From contig JAZKJF010000006.1 of assembly GCA_040384465.1 (NCBI GenBank), positions 1 to 64,000 of the forward strand: DNA of 64,000 nt. The letters are read 5' to 3'. The notes under the pieces were generated by a model, which ran no database searches, was not told where the DNA came from, and saw only the letters and a program-made list of their open reading frames with translations. A program made the translations under genes and the position numbers. This document shows, in pieces, positions 41,464 through 51,059 of the stretch. Origin of the DNA: UBA5078 sp040384465 (GTDB lineage Bacteria > Pseudomonadota > Gammaproteobacteria > Pseudomonadales > Pseudohongiellaceae). Position 1 is the first letter of the stretch, and every line of letters begins with the position of its first letter.

Positions 41464-42254
41464 AGCAATACCTCGATTTGATGCAGCGCATTCTCGATGA
41501 AGGTGCCACCAAGACGGATCGCACCGGCACCGGCACACTCTCGGTGTTCGGTCATCAGATGCGTTTCGATCTGGCGCAGGGCTTCCCGGTGCTGACCACC
41601 AAGAAACTGCATATGCGTTCCATCATTCATGAATTGCTGTGGTTTCTCAGTGGTGACACCAACATCCGCTATCTGAAGGAAAACGGCGTCTCCATCTGGG
41701 ACGAGTGGGCAGACGAGCATGGCGACCTGGGGCCGGTGTATGGCTTTCAGTGGCGCTCCTGGCCCGGTCCCGATGGCCAGTCGGTGGATCAGATCAGCAA
41801 GCTCATCGAGCAGATTCGGCGCAACCCGGACTCACGGCGCTTGATGGTCGTCGCTTACAACCCGGCCTATGTCGATCAGATGGCGCTGCCGCCTTGCCAT
41901 TCCCTGTTTCAGTTCTACGTGGCCAATGGCAAATTGTCGTGCCAGTTGTATCAACGCTCTGCCGATACTTTCCTCGGTGTGCCGTTCAACATCGCGTCCT
42001 ATGCCTTGCTTACGCACATGGTGGCGCAGCAGTGTGACCTCGACGTCGGTGATTTCATCTGGACCGGTGGCGACACGCATCTTTACAGCAATCATCTGGA
42101 GCAGACGCGACTGCAGCTTACCCGTCAACCATTGCCGCTGCCGCGTCTGCAGATCAAACGACGCCCGGCCGACATCTTCAGTTATGTCTATGATGACTTT
42201 GAAATCGTGGGCTACGAATCCCATCCCCATATCAAGGCGCCAGTTGCCATCTGA
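41460..42254 (+). CDS. thyA: Thymidylate synthase
   Basis: 264 residues, standard length. It converts dUMP to dTMP using methylene-THF. The nucleophile is C146 in LPPCHSLFQFYV. Other conserved parts: KRTGTGT-like TDRTGTGTLSVFG, YGFQWRSW, QLYQRSADTFLGVPFNIASY. The start overlaps the lgt stop. folA, which recycles the dihydrofolate it makes, follows 27 bases downstream. Confidence 0.98.
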   Translation: MKQYLDLMQRILDEGATKTDRTGTGTLSVFGHQMRFDLAQGFPVLTTKKLHMRSIIHELLWFLSGDTNIRYLKENGVSIWDEWADEHGDLGPVYGFQWRSWPGPDGQSVDQISKLIEQIRRNPDSRRLMVVAYNPAYVDQMALPPCHSLFQFYVANGKLSCQLYQRSADTFLGVPFNIASYALLTHMVAQQCDLDVGDFIWTGGDTHLYSNHLEQTRLQLTRQPLPLPRLQIKRRPADIFSYVYDDFEIVGYESHPHIKAPVAI

Positions 42255-42281
42255 CCCCCTGCTGCCGCGAGGATATCGCGT

Positions 42282-42788
42282 ATGAAACTCGCTTTGATCT
42301 GGGCCATGTCACGTAATCGAGTCATCGGCCGCAACAACGCGCTGCCCTGGCACTTGTCGGAAGACCTGCGCTATTTCAAGCGCGTCACTCTGGGCAAGCC
42401 CATCATCATGGGCAGAAAGACCTGGGAATCGATTGGCCGTCCGCTGCCTGGCCGCACCAACATCGTGATCACGCGCGATCAGAGCTTTCAGGCGGCGGGT
42501 GTGCGCGTGGTGCATTCACTTGACGCTGCACTGAGTCTGGCCGAGCACATCGGTGTCATTGAAGGTGCTGACGAAGTCGTCGTGATTGGCGGTGCCGAAA
42601 TCTACGCGCTGGCACTGCCCAAAGCACAGCGTCTTTACCTCACAGAAGTGCATGCGGAAGTGGACGGTGATGCCCGGTTCCCTGAGTTCGATTTGTCGCA
42701 ATGGCAGGAGCTTGCCCGCGAGGATTTCAGTGCGGAAGGCCCGAATCCTTACCCTTACAGTTTCATCGTGCTGGAGCGGCGCGGCTGA
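42282..42788 (+). CDS. folA: Dihydrofolate reductase
   Basis: 168 residues. Typical opening LALIWAMSRNRVIGRNNALP, WHLSEDLRYFKRVTLGKP, then IMGRKTWESIGRPLPGR and VIGGAEIYALALP. It reduces dihydrofolate with NADPH and works with thyA just upstream. Confidence 0.98.
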   Translation: MKLALIWAMSRNRVIGRNNALPWHLSEDLRYFKRVTLGKPIIMGRKTWESIGRPLPGRTNIVITRDQSFQAAGVRVVHSLDAALSLAEHIGVIEGADEVVVIGGAEIYALALPKAQRLYLTEVHAEVDGDARFPEFDLSQWQELAREDFSAEGPNPYPYSFIVLERRG

Positions 42789-42975
42789 TTTTCCTGCTGC
42801 ATAAACAAAGATATGCATAGCATAACTTTCAATTTAACTTGCTCCCCCCTGTTGTGATCTCATTGCTTGTCGTTGCCGCTGTTGCCTTTCCCGGAATTCG
42901 CTAAAGTACGTTCCGCTTCATCCCAAACGACCAGACCGTTCTGCTCTATTTCTTTGCTTTCTTTGGACTTCACCG

Positions 42976-45030
42976 ATGAAAAAATCTGTCGCCATTCGAC
43001 GCCTGCGAGGCTCCGTTCTGTTATGCATGACAGCGGCCACAGGGACGATCATTGCCCAGCCGAATGCTGCTCCGCGAGAGGCGGGAAGCGCGCAACCCAC
43101 CATCGAAGAAGTCGTGATCTTTGGTCGCAACTCGAATCTGCTGGGCATCGCCAATGCGGCGAGTCAGGGGTCAGTCAGTGGCGCGGATCTGCTGATGCGG
43201 CCCATGTTGAAACCTGCCGAGTTGCTTGAGTCAATGCCAGGCATGGTAGCTGTGCAGCACTCGGGCAGCGGCAAAGCCAATCAGTATTTCCTGCGCGGTT
43301 TTAATCTCGATCACGGCACGGATTATTCGGTGCATATCGATGGCATGCCGCTGAACCTGCGTTCGCACGGGCATGGTCAGGGCTATCTGGACATCAATGG
43401 GTTGATTCCCGAGACGGTGGAAAGTATCGACTACCGTAAGGGTCCTTATCGCGCGGACCTGGGTGACTTCTCCGTGGCAGGTGCTTCTTTCATCAGCACC
43501 ATTGATGCACTGGATCAGGCATTTCTCGCCGCCGACACCGGAGAGAACGGTTGGCGACGTTATGCGGGTGGCGGCAGTCATGCATTGGGCGGAGGCACGT
43601 TGACGCTGGCAGGAGAGGTCAAAAACTACGATGGCCCCTGGGAAAGCCCGGAAGATCTCAAGCACATTTCCGTGTGGGGGAAGTACCTCGTGGAGACGAG
43701 CTTCGGGCAGGCTGCAGTCACGCTGTCTGGCTATGACGCGAAGTGGAATCCCACCGAACAAATTCCGGAGCGCGCGCTCGGCACTGTTGCGTGCGAGGAT
43801 GAATTCTGTGCGCTCGACAGCACGGCGGATGGCAGTACCGAGCGCTGGATTTTGACGAGCAATCTCACTGGCAATGACTGGGAGGCGAGTCTGTTCGCAC
43901 AGCACTATGACTGGCAGATGCAGTCCAACCCCACTTACGATTATCAGATCAACCAGTTCGACAAACGTTGGACGGTGGGCGGCAAGCTCCGCAACCTTTG
44001 GATCGATAATGCACGTCTCAGCGTCACGACTGGTGTTGATTTCCGCTATGACGACGCGGGCAGCGTCGGGCTCGATCACTTTGAGAGTGGCAGCTTTGTC
44101 GAGTCGATCAGTGACAATGAAATCAAGGAAGGGTCACTTGGCCTCTCTATCGATGCCACATTGCATATCAGTGAATCACTGCGGCTGCTGAGTGGTCTGC
44201 GTAGTGACTATTATGATTTCGATGTCACCGCCAACAATGCCAACAGTTTTGCAGGACAGAAAAGGGATTCGCGCGTGTCCCCCAAACTGGGCCTGGCCTG
44301 GGCGGCGACTGATACACTGGAGTTATATGGCAACTGGGGGCGTGGTTTTCATTCCAATGATGCGCGCGGGGTCGTCAATGCACTTGATCCGGTGGAAGGA
44401 TTGTCTCCTGCCAAAGGCTATGAGGCAGGTGCGCGTACCAGTATTCGTGATATCAAGGTCACAGCAACCTATTGGTGGCTGGATCAGAAAAGTGAACTGA
44501 TTTTTGTCGGTGATTCCAACTCGGTGGAAGCCAAAGGCGGGTCGAAGCGCAAGGGTGCTGAGCTGACCCTGTTCTGGCAACCGAGTGAGTGGCTCGGCCT
44601 GGATGCGGTGTATACCGCCAGCACTGCACGGTATGTCGATGACAGCGAAGGCTCCCATGTGGAGGGTTCCATCGAGGAGTCTGCCCAGTTTGGAATCACG
44701 GCGACTCGCGAGGTTTGGGACGCCAGTCTGCGTATGCGCTACCTCGGCCCTTATGCGCTGCTGGCCGACAATTCTGATCGCGCCGATTCCCTGCTTTCCG
44801 TGAACCTGCGCGTTGCCCGCCACTGGCAAGCGCTGACGGTCTACGCCGAAATCATCAACCTGCTCGACACCGACAGAAAAGAAATCGTCTACAACTACCC
44901 GGCCTACGTCCCTGGTCTGGACCCGGTCGGCACTACTTCCGAAGACATCGACTGCTCGCTGACCAACTGTCGCGTCAGCCGCGTGACCGAGCCGCGCACC
45001 TTCCGCGCGGGCATCAGCCTGAAGTTCTGA
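42976..45030 (+). CDS. TonB-dependent outer-membrane receptor
   Basis: 684 residues. A signal peptide (about 1-28) is followed by a TonB-box-like IEEVVIFGR. The plug domain (residues about 65-170: MPGMVAVQHSGSGKANQYFL, RGFNLDHGTDYSVHIDGMPL) contains RSHGHGQGYLDINGLIPETV, a conserved His-containing segment of this receptor subgroup. The remaining 500 residues are a 22-stranded-type barrel ending with FRAGISLKF (terminal Phe). The substrate is unknown; no ABC transporter, TonB gene or clear Fur box is adjacent. Confidence 0.92.
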   Translation: MKKSVAIRRLRGSVLLCMTAATGTIIAQPNAAPREAGSAQPTIEEVVIFGRNSNLLGIANAASQGSVSGADLLMRPMLKPAELLESMPGMVAVQHSGSGKANQYFLRGFNLDHGTDYSVHIDGMPLNLRSHGHGQGYLDINGLIPETVESIDYRKGPYRADLGDFSVAGASFISTIDALDQAFLAADTGENGWRRYAGGGSHALGGGTLTLAGEVKNYDGPWESPEDLKHISVWGKYLVETSFGQAAVTLSGYDAKWNPTEQIPERALGTVACEDEFCALDSTADGSTERWILTSNLTGNDWEASLFAQHYDWQMQSNPTYDYQINQFDKRWTVGGKLRNLWIDNARLSVTTGVDFRYDDAGSVGLDHFESGSFVESISDNEIKEGSLGLSIDATLHISESLRLLSGLRSDYYDFDVTANNANSFAGQKRDSRVSPKLGLAWAATDTLELYGNWGRGFHSNDARGVVNALDPVEGLSPAKGYEAGARTSIRDIKVTATYWWLDQKSELIFVGDSNSVEAKGGSKRKGAELTLFWQPSEWLGLDAVYTASTARYVDDSEGSHVEGSIEESAQFGITATREVWDASLRMRYLGPYALLADNSDRADSLLSVNLRVARHWQALTVYAEIINLLDTDRKEIVYNYPAYVPGLDPVGTTSEDIDCSLTNCRVSRVTEPRTFRAGISLKF

Positions 45031-45065
45031 TGAAATTTTGCCAGTCTGGCACTGAAAGTAGATTT

Positions 45066-45173
45066 GAGTTGCGGGGAGTTCCACTGCCGGACCGTCTGCC
45101 GCCAGGGATGGCGGCAGCCGAGCCTACATGGATGTACTTGCGGCGTGTCCGGCAGTGGAACTCCCCGCAACTC
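45066..45173. repeat. 27-base perfect inverted repeat, probable bidirectional terminator or mobile palindrome
   Basis: Arms 45066-45092 and 45147-45173 are exact inverse complements (starting GAGTTGCGGGGAGTTCCACT). The 54-base interval contains a second hairpin (TGCCGCC...GGCGGCA). It lies between convergent genes (TonB receptor and SMP-30-like). No T run follows either arm. The inner palindrome resembles intergenic elements scattered in gammaproteobacterial genomes. Confidence 0.8.
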
Positions 45174-45209
45174 GGATCGGCATCCGTAGCACAATCCGAA
45201 TTTCAAAAC

Positions 45210-46145
45210 TCAGTTCAACGGGATAAACGCCAACGCATTGTTCTGATTCATCGGGATAACCAGCTGATTCTGCACCGAGTCATAGCACATGGACGCCGCA
45301 GACGGGATGCCTGACGCGATCACTTCCGCTTCCTGCCCCGGACGAATGCGTGACACGCTGCCATAACGCACACTGCTCGTGTACTTGGTGCCGTCAGCCA
45401 TGATCACCACGCCATCGTTGCCACCTTCAAACGCATGCTCCGTCTTCACGACTTCGCCTGCCGGGTTGAAAGTGATTACGGCGTTGTCCGCCACGTTCAC
45501 CACCACGATGTTGCCGTCATTGTCGATGGCCACGCCGTTCGGAGAATTCAGCGGTGCGCCTTCCGCAAACACGGAGGTCTCGCCACTCGCTGTCACTTTG
45601 TAAATGCGCTGTGTGCCGCCGGTGTTGGACGCGTAAACCGTGCCATCCGGCGCGACGCCCACACCATTCAGACCGGTCGCCTCGGGCACTTCTACAAAGC
45701 CTTTGGGTGCGCCAGTCGCCAGATCAAACATGCGCACAGTGTTGATGTCCACGGCGTAGAGCGTGCCGTTCTGAATCGCGCTGCCCAGCGGCTGATTCAG
45801 CGTCAGACCGTCACGGGTAGCACCGATCCACTTGGAAGTGTGCACGCTGCCGTCCGGGTTGATCAGCGACACGAAACCGTCGTTTTCCTGCAGGTTTTGC
45901 GCGATGCCGTTGTTCATGGCCAGGATCAGGTTGCGCGCCGGGTCAAAGGTGCAGCTCTCTGCAGTCCGGAAGCTGCCGAACACTTTGACGTTGCTGGACA
46001 TCGGCGTGGCCACGCCGGCTTCATTGACCGTGCCCAGCGGGCCACCGGCGACGAAAGGGCCATTGGCCGGTGCTGCGGGCTGTTGAGCGAAAGCGCCAGT
46101 GCTGGCGGCCAGAGCGACGAAGCTGGAAAGCAAAAGTTTCTTCAT
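45210..46145 (-). CDS. Exported SMP-30/NHL-type beta-propeller protein
   Basis: 311 residues with a clear signal peptide (MKKLLLSSFVALAASTGAFA). The rest consists of beta-propeller blades of the SMP-30/gluconolactonase or NHL type: GVGVAPDGTVYASNTGG, SPNGVAIDNDGNIVVVN, GVVIMADGTKYTSSVRYG. It might be a periplasmic lactonase or a binding protein. The catalytic metal ligands of lactonases are not obvious. GAGAACTC precedes the ATG. It is convergent with the TonB receptor. Confidence 0.8.
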   Translation of the reverse strand: MKKLLLSSFVALAASTGAFAQQPAAPANGPFVAGGPLGTVNEAGVATPMSSNVKVFGSFRTAESCTFDPARNLILAMNNGIAQNLQENDGFVSLINPDGSVHTSKWIGATRDGLTLNQPLGSAIQNGTLYAVDINTVRMFDLATGAPKGFVEVPEATGLNGVGVAPDGTVYASNTGGTQRIYKVTASGETSVFAEGAPLNSPNGVAIDNDGNIVVVNVADNAVITFNPAGEVVKTEHAFEGGNDGVVIMADGTKYTSSVRYGSVSRIRPGQEAEVIASGIPSAASMCYDSVQNQLVIPMNQNNALAFIPLN

Positions 46146-46273
46146 GAAGAGTTCTCCTTGAGTGGTATTGGCATGCAGGGGGTTAGTAGATACTAGTTAA
46201 TAAGCAATGGTCTGGCAGAGACCCGATTGCGAGAGGTTCTTGTTCACAGCGGCTGGTTTGCCTCGACGGTTGA

Positions 46274-47596
46274 TTACAGCGCTTTGCGCAGAGCTTTCGA
46301 ATTGCGCTGGTAGTTGTACAGCTTCTGTTTCTTTTCCGGCAGATCGGAGACGCCGATGGGCGTAAAGCCTTTCTCAAGAAACCAGTGTGTGGTCTGGGTG
46401 GTCAGCACGATCACATCCGTGAATCCGCTTTTCCTGGCATGGGCTTCCAGCGCGCTGAGCAGGTGCTCACCGCGTCCGCTGTCCTGATAGTCCTTGTGAA
46501 TCGCGATGCACGCGATTTCGCCGCAGGTACTGTCCAACGGGTAGAGCGCCGCACAGGCGATGATCATGCCCTCGCGCTCTATCACGAAGAAGAAGTTGAT
46601 CTCGGCTTCCAGTAGCTCCCGCGAACGATGCACCAACACGCCCGCGTCTTCGAGTGGCTTGATCAGTTCGAGGATGCCGCCTACGTCCTCGATGCTGGCC
46701 GGACGCAGTTCTTCGAAATTGTCCTTGGACACCAGCGTGCCGCAACCGTCGCGGGTGAACAGCTCCTCGATCAAAGCTCCGTTCTGTTCGAAACTGATGA
46801 GGTGGCTGCGATGCACATGGTGTCGACACGCTTTGATGGCCGCATTGAGCGCCTGAGCGACGCCATTGGCCGTGTTCTCGTCACGGGACTCGACCGCTGC
46901 CAGCACCTCTTGGGCAGAGGCGGGACTCAGGGTGCTGACCATATGGCCCTTGCTATCCATGATGCCGTTCTGCGGAATGAACAGAATCAATTTCTCGGCG
47001 TTGAGCGCGATGGCCGTCTCGGTTGCGACTTCCTCGGGGGACAGGTTGAACACCTCACCCGTCGGTGAGTAGCCGAGGTTGGAGAGGACCACAATGTTGT
47101 TCCTGTCCAGATGCTGTTGTATGGCCATCGCATTGACCTTGCGGACCACACCCGTCAGCGCGTGATCGATACCGTCCAGCACCCCCAGTGGTCTCGCTGT
47201 GATGAAGTTGCCACGCGCAAGCTTGATGTCGGCGCCATGCATCGGCGAATTCGCGAGCCCCATCGAGAACAGTGCTTCGACATCGATGCTCAGCGCTCCG
47301 ATAATCTGTTTGATGATCTGCAGGCTGATGGCATCGGTAATGCGCAGACCCTTGTGATAGGTCGATTCGATTCCCGCGCCTTCCAGCGCCGCATTGATCT
47401 GCGGACGTGCGCCATGCACGAGTACCAGCTTCACGCCCAGGCTGTGCAGCAGCGTGATGTCGTGCACGATGTTGTTGAAGTTGCTGTGCGCGAGCGCCTC
47501 TCCTGGCAACAGCATCACGAACACCTTTTTGCGGTGCGCGTTGATGTAGCTGGACGAGTTGCGGAACCAGTCGATGTATTGGGGCAGATTTTTCAT
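46274..47596 (-). CDS. argA: Amino-acid N-acetyltransferase (N-acetylglutamate synthase)
   Basis: 440 residues, first enzyme of arginine synthesis. Residues about 1-280 are an amino-acid-kinase-like domain that binds arginine for feedback (LVLVHGARPQINAALEGAGI, NIVVLSNLGYSPTGEVFNLS). Residues about 290-430 are the GNAT catalytic domain (CGEIACIAIHKDYQDSGRGE, VIVLTTQTTHWFLEKGF). Full length. argE lies 66 bases upstream on the same strand, so the pair may share transcripts. Confidence 0.96.
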   Translation of the reverse strand: MKNLPQYIDWFRNSSSYINAHRKKVFVMLLPGEALAHSNFNNIVHDITLLHSLGVKLVLVHGARPQINAALEGAGIESTYHKGLRITDAISLQIIKQIIGALSIDVEALFSMGLANSPMHGADIKLARGNFITARPLGVLDGIDHALTGVVRKVNAMAIQQHLDRNNIVVLSNLGYSPTGEVFNLSPEEVATETAIALNAEKLILFIPQNGIMDSKGHMVSTLSPASAQEVLAAVESRDENTANGVAQALNAAIKACRHHVHRSHLISFEQNGALIEELFTRDGCGTLVSKDNFEELRPASIEDVGGILELIKPLEDAGVLVHRSRELLEAEINFFFVIEREGMIIACAALYPLDSTCGEIACIAIHKDYQDSGRGEHLLSALEAHARKSGFTDVIVLTTQTTHWFLEKGFTPIGVSDLPEKKQKLYNYQRNSKALRKAL

Positions 47597-47661
47597 GGGC
47601 TGAATATAGTCTATTTGCTGATTGTTATGAAGCCGCGCAGTTGACCTTGCACACCCGTCAC

Positions 47662-48831
47662 CTACAGACAGTAGTGGCGAATGAGATCCTTGAGCACTTC
47701 GATGCAGGGTCGCACGCGGTCCAATGCGAGGTATTCATCGGGCTGGTGGGCCTGATCGATATCACCGGGGCCGAGAATGATGGTGTCCATGCCGAGCCTC
47801 TGCAGCAGTGGGCCTTCGGTGCCGAAGGCAACGCTGGCGGCGCTGTTGCCGGTGAGGCGTTCGGCGGTGCGTACCAGTTCATTGTCCGGAGCGGTCCAGA
47901 ATGCAGGCAGGCCGGAGAACAAGGGTTGCAGTGTGGCGGCAACGCCGAAGCGGGCTGCAATCGGCAGCACACGCGCACGGATTTCCTCGCGCATCGCGTC
48001 GATCTCCATGCCGGGCAGCAAACGGATGTCGAATTCGAGACGGCACTGTCCGCAGATGCGATTGGGGTTATCACCGCCGTGAATGCAGCCCAGGTTCAAG
48101 GTCGGACGCGGAATACTGAATATCGGGTTGTGATAGCGCCGCTGCAGATCTTCGCGAAACGCGATCAGATCGCTGATGACGCTGTGCATTGCCTCCAGCG
48201 CATTGTGTCCGAGCGCGGGGTTTGATGAGTGCCCGCTCTGCCCGAGCAGATCGATGGATTCCATCATGATGCCTTTGTGAGCGTGGATCGGGCGCATGCC
48301 GGTCGGTTCGCCGATAATCGCACAACGCGCTTTTGGTCTGCCGAGTTCGGCGATGGTGCGTGCGCCCTGCATCGAGGTCTCTTCGTCGGCGGTGGCGAGC
48401 ACGATCAGCGGTTGCTTCAGTTTCATGCCCTGAAAGGCTGACATCGCTTCCATGATCAGCGGAAAGAAACTCTTCATGTCCGTGCTGCCAAGTCCGTAGA
48501 GCTTGCCATCTTTCTCGGTGAGCCGGAACGGGTTCACGCTCCACAGCGCTTCGTCTAGTGGCACGGTGTCGGTGTGACCGGCCAGCACCAGTCCGCCAGG
48601 GCCACTGCCCAGCGTGGCGATCAGATTCAGTTTGAGGTTGCCGGAAGTGGCCGCCGTGGTGCCCGGGCTTTGAATGATCTCGGTGCTGAAGCCCAGGTCA
48701 CTGAAACACTGGGCGAGATATTCGATGACCGGCGCGTTGCTGGTATCCAGGGCGGGATTGGCGGAGCTGACACTGGGCCTGCTGATCAGCGCGTCGAGGT
48801 GTTTCAGCAGGCTCGGGAAGTTGGAAGGCAT
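47662..48831 (-). CDS. argE: Acetylornithine deacetylase
   Basis: 389 residues from the ATG at 48831, one base after the phhB stop. An in-frame extension up to 49281 is only a frame shadow of phhB and was rejected. It is an M20-family zinc enzyme that deacetylates N-acetylornithine: LAGHTDTVPLD and GLGSTDMKSFFP (metal His and Asp), ATADEETSMQGAR (catalytic Glu pair), GEPTGMRPIHAHKG. The C-terminal metal His is in DIDQAHQPDEYL. Confidence 0.95.
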   Translation of the reverse strand: MPSNFPSLLKHLDALISRPSVSSANPALDTSNAPVIEYLAQCFSDLGFSTEIIQSPGTTAATSGNLKLNLIATLGSGPGGLVLAGHTDTVPLDEALWSVNPFRLTEKDGKLYGLGSTDMKSFFPLIMEAMSAFQGMKLKQPLIVLATADEETSMQGARTIAELGRPKARCAIIGEPTGMRPIHAHKGIMMESIDLLGQSGHSSNPALGHNALEAMHSVISDLIAFREDLQRRYHNPIFSIPRPTLNLGCIHGGDNPNRICGQCRLEFDIRLLPGMEIDAMREEIRARVLPIAARFGVAATLQPLFSGLPAFWTAPDNELVRTAERLTGNSAASVAFGTEGPLLQRLGMDTIILGPGDIDQAHQPDEYLALDRVRPCIEVLKDLIRHYCL

Positions 48832-48832
48832 C

Positions 48833-49201
48833 TTAGTTGCCTGCGCTGTTGTTTGCGATGTTGCTGGCGACCAGATCAGTCTTCGCCGCCATAATGAAAT
48901 CGTTAGGATGCAAACCGTTGGCCTTGTGAGTCCACCAGCTGACCATGACCTTGCCCCACTCGATAAGCAGACTGGGGTGGTGATTCTCGCGCTCAGCCAG
49001 CAGGCCGATCTTGTGCGCGAAGGCAGCGGCCTCCTTGAAATCGCGGAAGTGGAATTCGCGACGAATCTGCTCCATGCCATCCACCTGCACCTTCTTCCAG
49101 CGTGGGATAGAGGCCAGCATTTTATTGGAATCCTCGGGCAGCATCGCTCGCGTGCCGATGATGCAGGGCTGGCAATGTTGTTCGTAGAGCGAACGGGACA
49201 T
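48833..49201 (-). CDS. phhB: Pterin-4a-carbinolamine dehydratase
   Basis: 122 residues. It dehydrates 4a-hydroxytetrahydrobiopterin and supports phenylalanine hydroxylase. The signature HHPSLLIEWGKVMVSWWTH lies at about 77-95. No phhA (phenylalanine hydroxylase) is adjacent; the gene sits between hemW and argE in the long minus-strand operon, so another role, for example in molybdopterin or folate chemistry, cannot be excluded. Confidence 0.92.
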   Translation of the reverse strand: MSRSLYEQHCQPCIIGTRAMLPEDSNKMLASIPRWKKVQVDGMEQIRREFHFRDFKEAAAFAHKIGLLAERENHHPSLLIEWGKVMVSWWTHKANGLHPNDFIMAAKTDLVASNIANNSAGN

Positions 49202-49216
49202 GGTGGTGCCTCCTTC

Positions 49217-50413
49217 TCAGAGAAACTCTTCGAGCACGCTGTTGAGAAACTGCTGTCCTTTTTCGGTGGGGCGAATGACACCGCCTTCGTCGATGAGCAG
49301 AGCCTTGTTTTGCAAGGATTCTACCTGCTTTTGCACCACCTCGAAACCCAGCCCTGTTGCCGCCTCGAACTGCGTGGCAGTGAAGCCTTCCTGCAGACGC
49401 AGCACGTTGAGCATGAACTCCAGAGCGAGGTCTTCCGTGGCAATTGCCGTGGTCTCTGCACGGAAAGGCGTCGGCAGCAGTGAGCGGGCGGCGTCCAGAT
49501 AATGTCCCGGCTGTCGCGTCTTGCGGGTGCGCAGGATCTGGTTTTGCTCTGCCGCTGATGAAGAGAGCAAGGTGATCTTGCCATGTGCGCCTGCACCAAT
49601 GCCCAGATAGTCACCGAAGCGCCAGTAGTTCAGATTATGGCGCGAGCGACGTCCGGCGCGAGCAAAGGCCGACACCTCGTAGCGCGCGAAGCCGTGCTGT
49701 TTGAGCAGCGCGAGACCGCTGTCCTGAATGTCGATCAGTTCGTCTTCGGGCGGCAGTGCCGGAGGTCTTTTGAAGAATTCCGTATTGGGTTCAATGGTGA
49801 GCTGATACCAGGACAGATGCTCGGGGGCGAAGGAGATCGCTGCTTCGAGATCGGCCAGCGCAGCAGCGAGGGACTGCTCTTTGAGGCCGTACATGATGTC
49901 CACATTCAGATTGTCGAAGCCGGCCTGGCGTGCGAACTCGATGGCTTTTCTGCCGTCGTCGCTGCCATGGATGCGGCCGAGGTTCTGCAACTGGGCGTCA
50001 TCGAAACTCTGAATGCCGATGGAGAGGCGATTGATGCCAGCGCGCCGATAGTCGGCAAATTTGTCGCGTTCAGCCGTGCCGGGGTTGGCCTCCAGCGTGA
50101 TCTCGATGTCGGCGGCGAAACGCACGTGCTGCAGCAGACCGTTGAAAAGTCGTTCATAGGCACGCGCGGAAAAAAGACTCGGTGTGCCACCGCCGAAGAA
50201 GATCGAACCGATCTCGCGGCCTTGCCCGTTTTGGACTGCCCACGGCAAATCGTCGATGAAATCCCGCAGCAATGCATCGATATATTCCGTCTCGGGAAGC
50301 TCGCCGTTCTTCTGATGCGAATTGAAATCGCAATAGGGGCATTTGCGCACACACCAGGGGATGTGCACGTAGAGACTCAGTGGTGGAATCTGCAGCCGGT
50401 GTGCGTCACTCAC
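49217..50413 (-). CDS. hemW: HemW-type radical SAM protein (heme chaperone)
   Basis: 398 residues with a GTG start (50413) overlapping the rdgB stop by four bases (GTGA). The radical-SAM cluster cysteines are C21, C25 and C28 in PWCVRKCPYCDF. FFGGGTPSLF and LEANPGT follow, and a HemN-like C-terminal domain (residues about 310-395) closes. HemW resembles coproporphyrinogen dehydrogenase but is thought to bind and deliver heme. Linkage to rdgB is nearly universal in proteobacteria. Confidence 0.95.
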   Translation of the reverse strand: MSDAHRLQIPPLSLYVHIPWCVRKCPYCDFNSHQKNGELPETEYIDALLRDFIDDLPWAVQNGQGREIGSIFFGGGTPSLFSARAYERLFNGLLQHVRFAADIEITLEANPGTAERDKFADYRRAGINRLSIGIQSFDDAQLQNLGRIHGSDDGRKAIEFARQAGFDNLNVDIMYGLKEQSLAAALADLEAAISFAPEHLSWYQLTIEPNTEFFKRPPALPPEDELIDIQDSGLALLKQHGFARYEVSAFARAGRRSRHNLNYWRFGDYLGIGAGAHGKITLLSSSAAEQNQILRTRKTRQPGHYLDAARSLLPTPFRAETTAIATEDLALEFMLNVLRLQEGFTATQFEAATGLGFEVVQKQVESLQNKALLIDEGGVIRPTEKGQQFLNSVLEEFL

Positions 50414-51021
50414 AACTGTGCCCGGTTGCGCACGGCATTCCAGCTCACGAGCAACTGTCGCAGCGCCTGGCCACGATGGCTGATGCTGTTCTTGATCGCA
50501 GGTTCCAACTCGGCAGACGCGCAACCGTGCGTGGGCACATAGAACAGCGGGTCATAGCCGAAACCGTTCGCGCCCGATGGGGCATAGAGAATGCGTCCCT
50601 CCCAGGTGCCCTGGCTGATGAAGGGCATCGGATCTTCGGCGTGGCGCATGAAGACGATGACGCATTGAAAGCGTGCGCCGCGCTGTTCGATGGGGACATT
50701 GGCGAGTGCGGTCAGCAGTTTGTCGTTGTTCTGCTGATCGGTGGCGCCGACACCCGCATAGCGCGCAGAGTAGATCCCTGGCTGTCCGCGCAGCGCATCG
50801 ACTTCAATGCCGGAATCATCGGCCAGCGCGGGCAGGCCTGTCAGCGCGCTGGCATGTCTCGCCTTGAGGATGGCGTTTTCCACGAAGCTCAAACCGGTCT
50901 CGTCAGCATCACTGACACCGAGTGAGCGCTGGGTGACGAACTCGATGTCGGCCCCGCCGAGCATCTGCTGGAATTCCCGGAGTTTGCCCGCGTTGCCGCT
51001 GGCCAGCACAATTTTGTTCAT
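50410..51021 (-). CDS. rdgB: XTP/dITP diphosphatase
   Basis: 203 residues of the HAM1/RdgB family, which removes non-canonical purine nucleotides such as dITP and XTP. Motifs: LASGNAGKLREFQQML at the start, FVENAILKARHASALTGLPA, LADDSGIEVDAL, and GANGFGYDPLFYVP plus SHRGQALRQL near the end. Confidence 0.97.
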   Translation of the reverse strand: MNKIVLASGNAGKLREFQQMLGGADIEFVTQRSLGVSDADETGLSFVENAILKARHASALTGLPALADDSGIEVDALRGQPGIYSARYAGVGATDQQNNDKLLTALANVPIEQRGARFQCVIVFMRHAEDPMPFISQGTWEGRILYAPSGANGFGYDPLFYVPTHGCASAELEPAIKNSISHRGQALRQLLVSWNAVRNRAQL

Positions 51022-51059
51022 GAGTGCGTGTTCATAGGAGCGTCTGCCTGCAAAAAGTC

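Noticed and set aside
42789..42975. Fur box upstream of the TonB receptor
   Set aside because: The A/T-rich stretch near 42810-42840 does not match the GATAATGATAATCATTATC consensus well enough.
48832..49281. N-terminal extension of argE to 539 residues
   Set aside because: The extra part overlaps phhB in another frame and has no M20 character; the family start is at 48831.
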